From TMED161 sp964532515 (GTDB lineage: Bacteria; Fidelibacterota; Marinisomatia; SCGC-AAA003-L08; D37C17), in the NCBI GenBank assembly GCA_964532515.1, contig CAZHKH010000026.1, positions 1-15,788 on the forward strand: a DNA stretch of 15,788 nt, written 5' to 3'. The stretch's first letter is position 1. Every line of letters starts with the position of its first letter. The translations under genes were made by a program, and so were the position numbers. The notes beneath the pieces are model-generated. The model ran no database searches, had not been told where the DNA came from, and was given only the letters and a program-made list of their open reading frames with translations. Positions 14,972 through 15,788 of this stretch are shown one piece after another.

Positions 14972-15025
14972 TCACAATATACAAGATGTTGAAATCTTGG
15001 TATAAAAATATACTTTATATTGTGT
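14972..15025. promoter_or_regulatory. Nested inverted repeat resembling paired NrdR-like half sites
   Basis: CACAATATA (14973-14981) is inverted as TATATTGTG (15016-15024). Inside it CAAGAT (14982-14987) is inverted as ATCTTG (14994-14999) around GTTGAA. Both outer arms carry the ACAATATA core of the NrdR box (about ACACwATATATwGTGT from memory). NrdR represses ribonucleotide reductase genes, and this gap is upstream of nrdJa. The two sites are 38 bases apart, not the usual 31-32, so the assignment is uncertain. Confidence 0.3.
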
Positions 15026-15039
15026 TTAGTTGCAATAAA

Positions 15040-15060
15040 TTTGTTACAATTTTTAACAAA
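15040..15060. promoter_or_regulatory. Palindrome overlapping a candidate -10 box before citrate synthase
   Basis: TTTGTTA (15040-15046) is inverted as TAACAAA (15054-15060) around 7 bases. TACAAT at 15045-15050 is a reasonable -10, with a poor TTGTGT -35 at 15020-15025 and a 19-base spacer. A repressor bound here would block such a promoter. The position, about 107 bases before the gltA start, fits, but nothing confirms it. Confidence 0.3.
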
Positions 15061-15166
15061 ATTGAGGAGATTTTTTTTAATTTTAGAAATATGCTGATAA
15101 TAAAAAATATATTAAATTTAAACGTATTAAATTAATCACATTATTGATAACAAGACTGAGGTTCCT

Positions 15167-15788
15167 ATGAGCTCTGCTACTATTAAAACAAAAGATTTTG
15201 AAATTGAATTGCCTATTGTAGAGGGCAGTGAAAATGAAAAAGGGATTGATATTAGTTCCCTTAGATCATCTACGGGATATATTACGCTAGACCCTGGATA
15301 TGGTAATACCGGTTCATGCAATAGCTCCATTACTTTTATTAATGGAGAGGAAGGCATATTAAGATATAGGGGCTACCCCATTGAGGATTTAGTTAGCAAG
15401 GGGGTCTCGTTTACTGATGTTTCTTATTTATTGATATATGGACATCTAGATGATTCAGAAGAGAAAACGGATTTTAAAGAGTATATAAGAACTCATGCCA
15501 ATATACATGAGGATATGAATAGATTTTTTAATGGGTTTCCACTATCAGCGCATCCGATGGCAATTTTATCATCTATGGTAACCGCATTATCCGGCTTTCA
15601 TCCTGATGGTGATAGCCATGACACGGATGTTATTGATGAGAATATTGCAAAGCTTATTGCAAAAGTAAAAACCATTGCTGCGTACTCATATCGGAAATCT
15701 CAGGGGATGCCATTTATATATCCAGATCCTAGCCTAAACTATGTAGAGAATTTTTTATATATGATGTTTGGGGAGCCTCAAAAAGATT
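15167..15788 (+). CDS. gltA: Citrate synthase, N-terminal part (runs off the window)
   Basis: This is the first TCA-cycle enzyme, condensing oxaloacetate with acetyl-CoA to citrate in the cytoplasm. The 207 residues visible are about half of the usual 430. The pattern ITLDPGYGNTGSCNSSITFI, then NGEEGILRYRGYPIEDLV near residues 58-75, is the standard small beta-domain and first helices of type II (GltA) citrate synthases of Gram-negative bacteria. HPMAILSSMVTALSGFHPD and PFIYPDPSLNYVENFLYMMFG follow as expected. The catalytic His and Asp residues lie beyond the end. TGAGG sits 5 bases before the ATG at 15167. The gene is divergent from nrdJa across a 368-base region. Its citrate feeds the isocitrate lyase encoded upstream. 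The related 2-methylcitrate synthase is shorter at the N-terminus and less likely. Confidence 0.9.
   Translation, partial: MSSATIKTKDFEIELPIVEGSENEKGIDISSLRSSTGYITLDPGYGNTGSCNSSITFINGEEGILRYRGYPIEDLVSKGVSFTDVSYLLIYGHLDDSEEKTDFKEYIRTHANIHEDMNRFFNGFPLSAHPMAILSSMVTALSGFHPDGDSHDTDVIDENIAKLIAKVKTIAAYSYRKSQGMPFIYPDPSLNYVENFLYMMFGEPQKD

Noticed and set aside
14947..15135. Plus-strand 62-residue open frame between nrdJa and gltA
   Set aside because: It is a Lys/Asn/Ile/Phe-rich translation of very AT-rich DNA, overlaps the inverted repeats, and has no ribosome binding site or recognisable pattern.
14799..15166. Cobalamin riboswitch upstream of nrdJa
   Set aside because: I looked on the minus strand for the conserved B12-box (GCCACTG-like) and long leader; neither is present in the AT-rich sequence.

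Overview
This is an AT-rich stretch (roughly one third G+C by eye) from a diderm bacterium. Two secreted beta-barrel-like proteins end in Phe, and several genes have AAGGAG-type ribosome binding sites. The gene mix (cobalamin-dependent ribonucleotide reductase, glyoxylate shunt, arsenate/phosphate handling, small acidic outer-membrane proteins) would suit an uncultured marine heterotroph, for example of the Marinimicrobia/SAR406 kind. That placement is a guess from style, not a demonstrated assignment. There are no rRNA or tRNA genes, insertion sequences, CRISPR arrays or phage genes.

Region 1 (1-4939, all +) is a compact, probably co-transcribed run: the tail of a prolyl-iminopeptidase-like hydrolase, a 77-residue membrane protein overlapping it by 8 bases, a Na+/phosphate cotransporter with a PhoU-like tail, a thioredoxin-type arsenate reductase, a MIP-family channel, an outer-membrane porin, and a TauE/SafE-type permease. 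Spacing from the cotransporter to the porin is 5, -4 and -1 bases. The logic is phosphate uptake coupled to arsenate removal: arsenate entering with phosphate is reduced to arsenite, which can leave through the channel. Region 2 (5070-6270) is a single secreted beta-barrel-like protein with a strong intrinsic terminator.

Region 3 (6288-11253, all +) handles glyoxylate: an alanine/serine-glyoxylate aminotransferase, then an aceB-aceA-(RraA-like aldolase) operon. Isocitrate lyase makes glyoxylate and succinate, malate synthase condenses glyoxylate with acetyl-CoA, the aminotransferase can turn glyoxylate into glycine, and the RraA-like protein keeps the D-x20-R-D aldolase/oxaloacetate decarboxylase motif, so it may link oxaloacetate to pyruvate.

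Region 4 (11338-14798, all -) holds a class II ribonucleotide reductase split into a catalytic subunit (nrdJa-like) and a TSCPD/zinc-ribbon subunit (nrdJb-like). Beyond it is a previously easy-to-miss 55-residue protein with two DnaJ-type CxxCxGxG knuckles. A 23-base sequence containing a 17-base palindrome occurs twice, identically and in the same orientation relative to the next gene: before aceB and before the 55-residue gene. It looks like a shared operator. Region 5 (14799-15166) is a 368-base divergent intergenic region with several inverted repeats and an orphan terminator-like hairpin. Region 6 (15167-end) is the first 207 residues of citrate synthase, which runs off the window.
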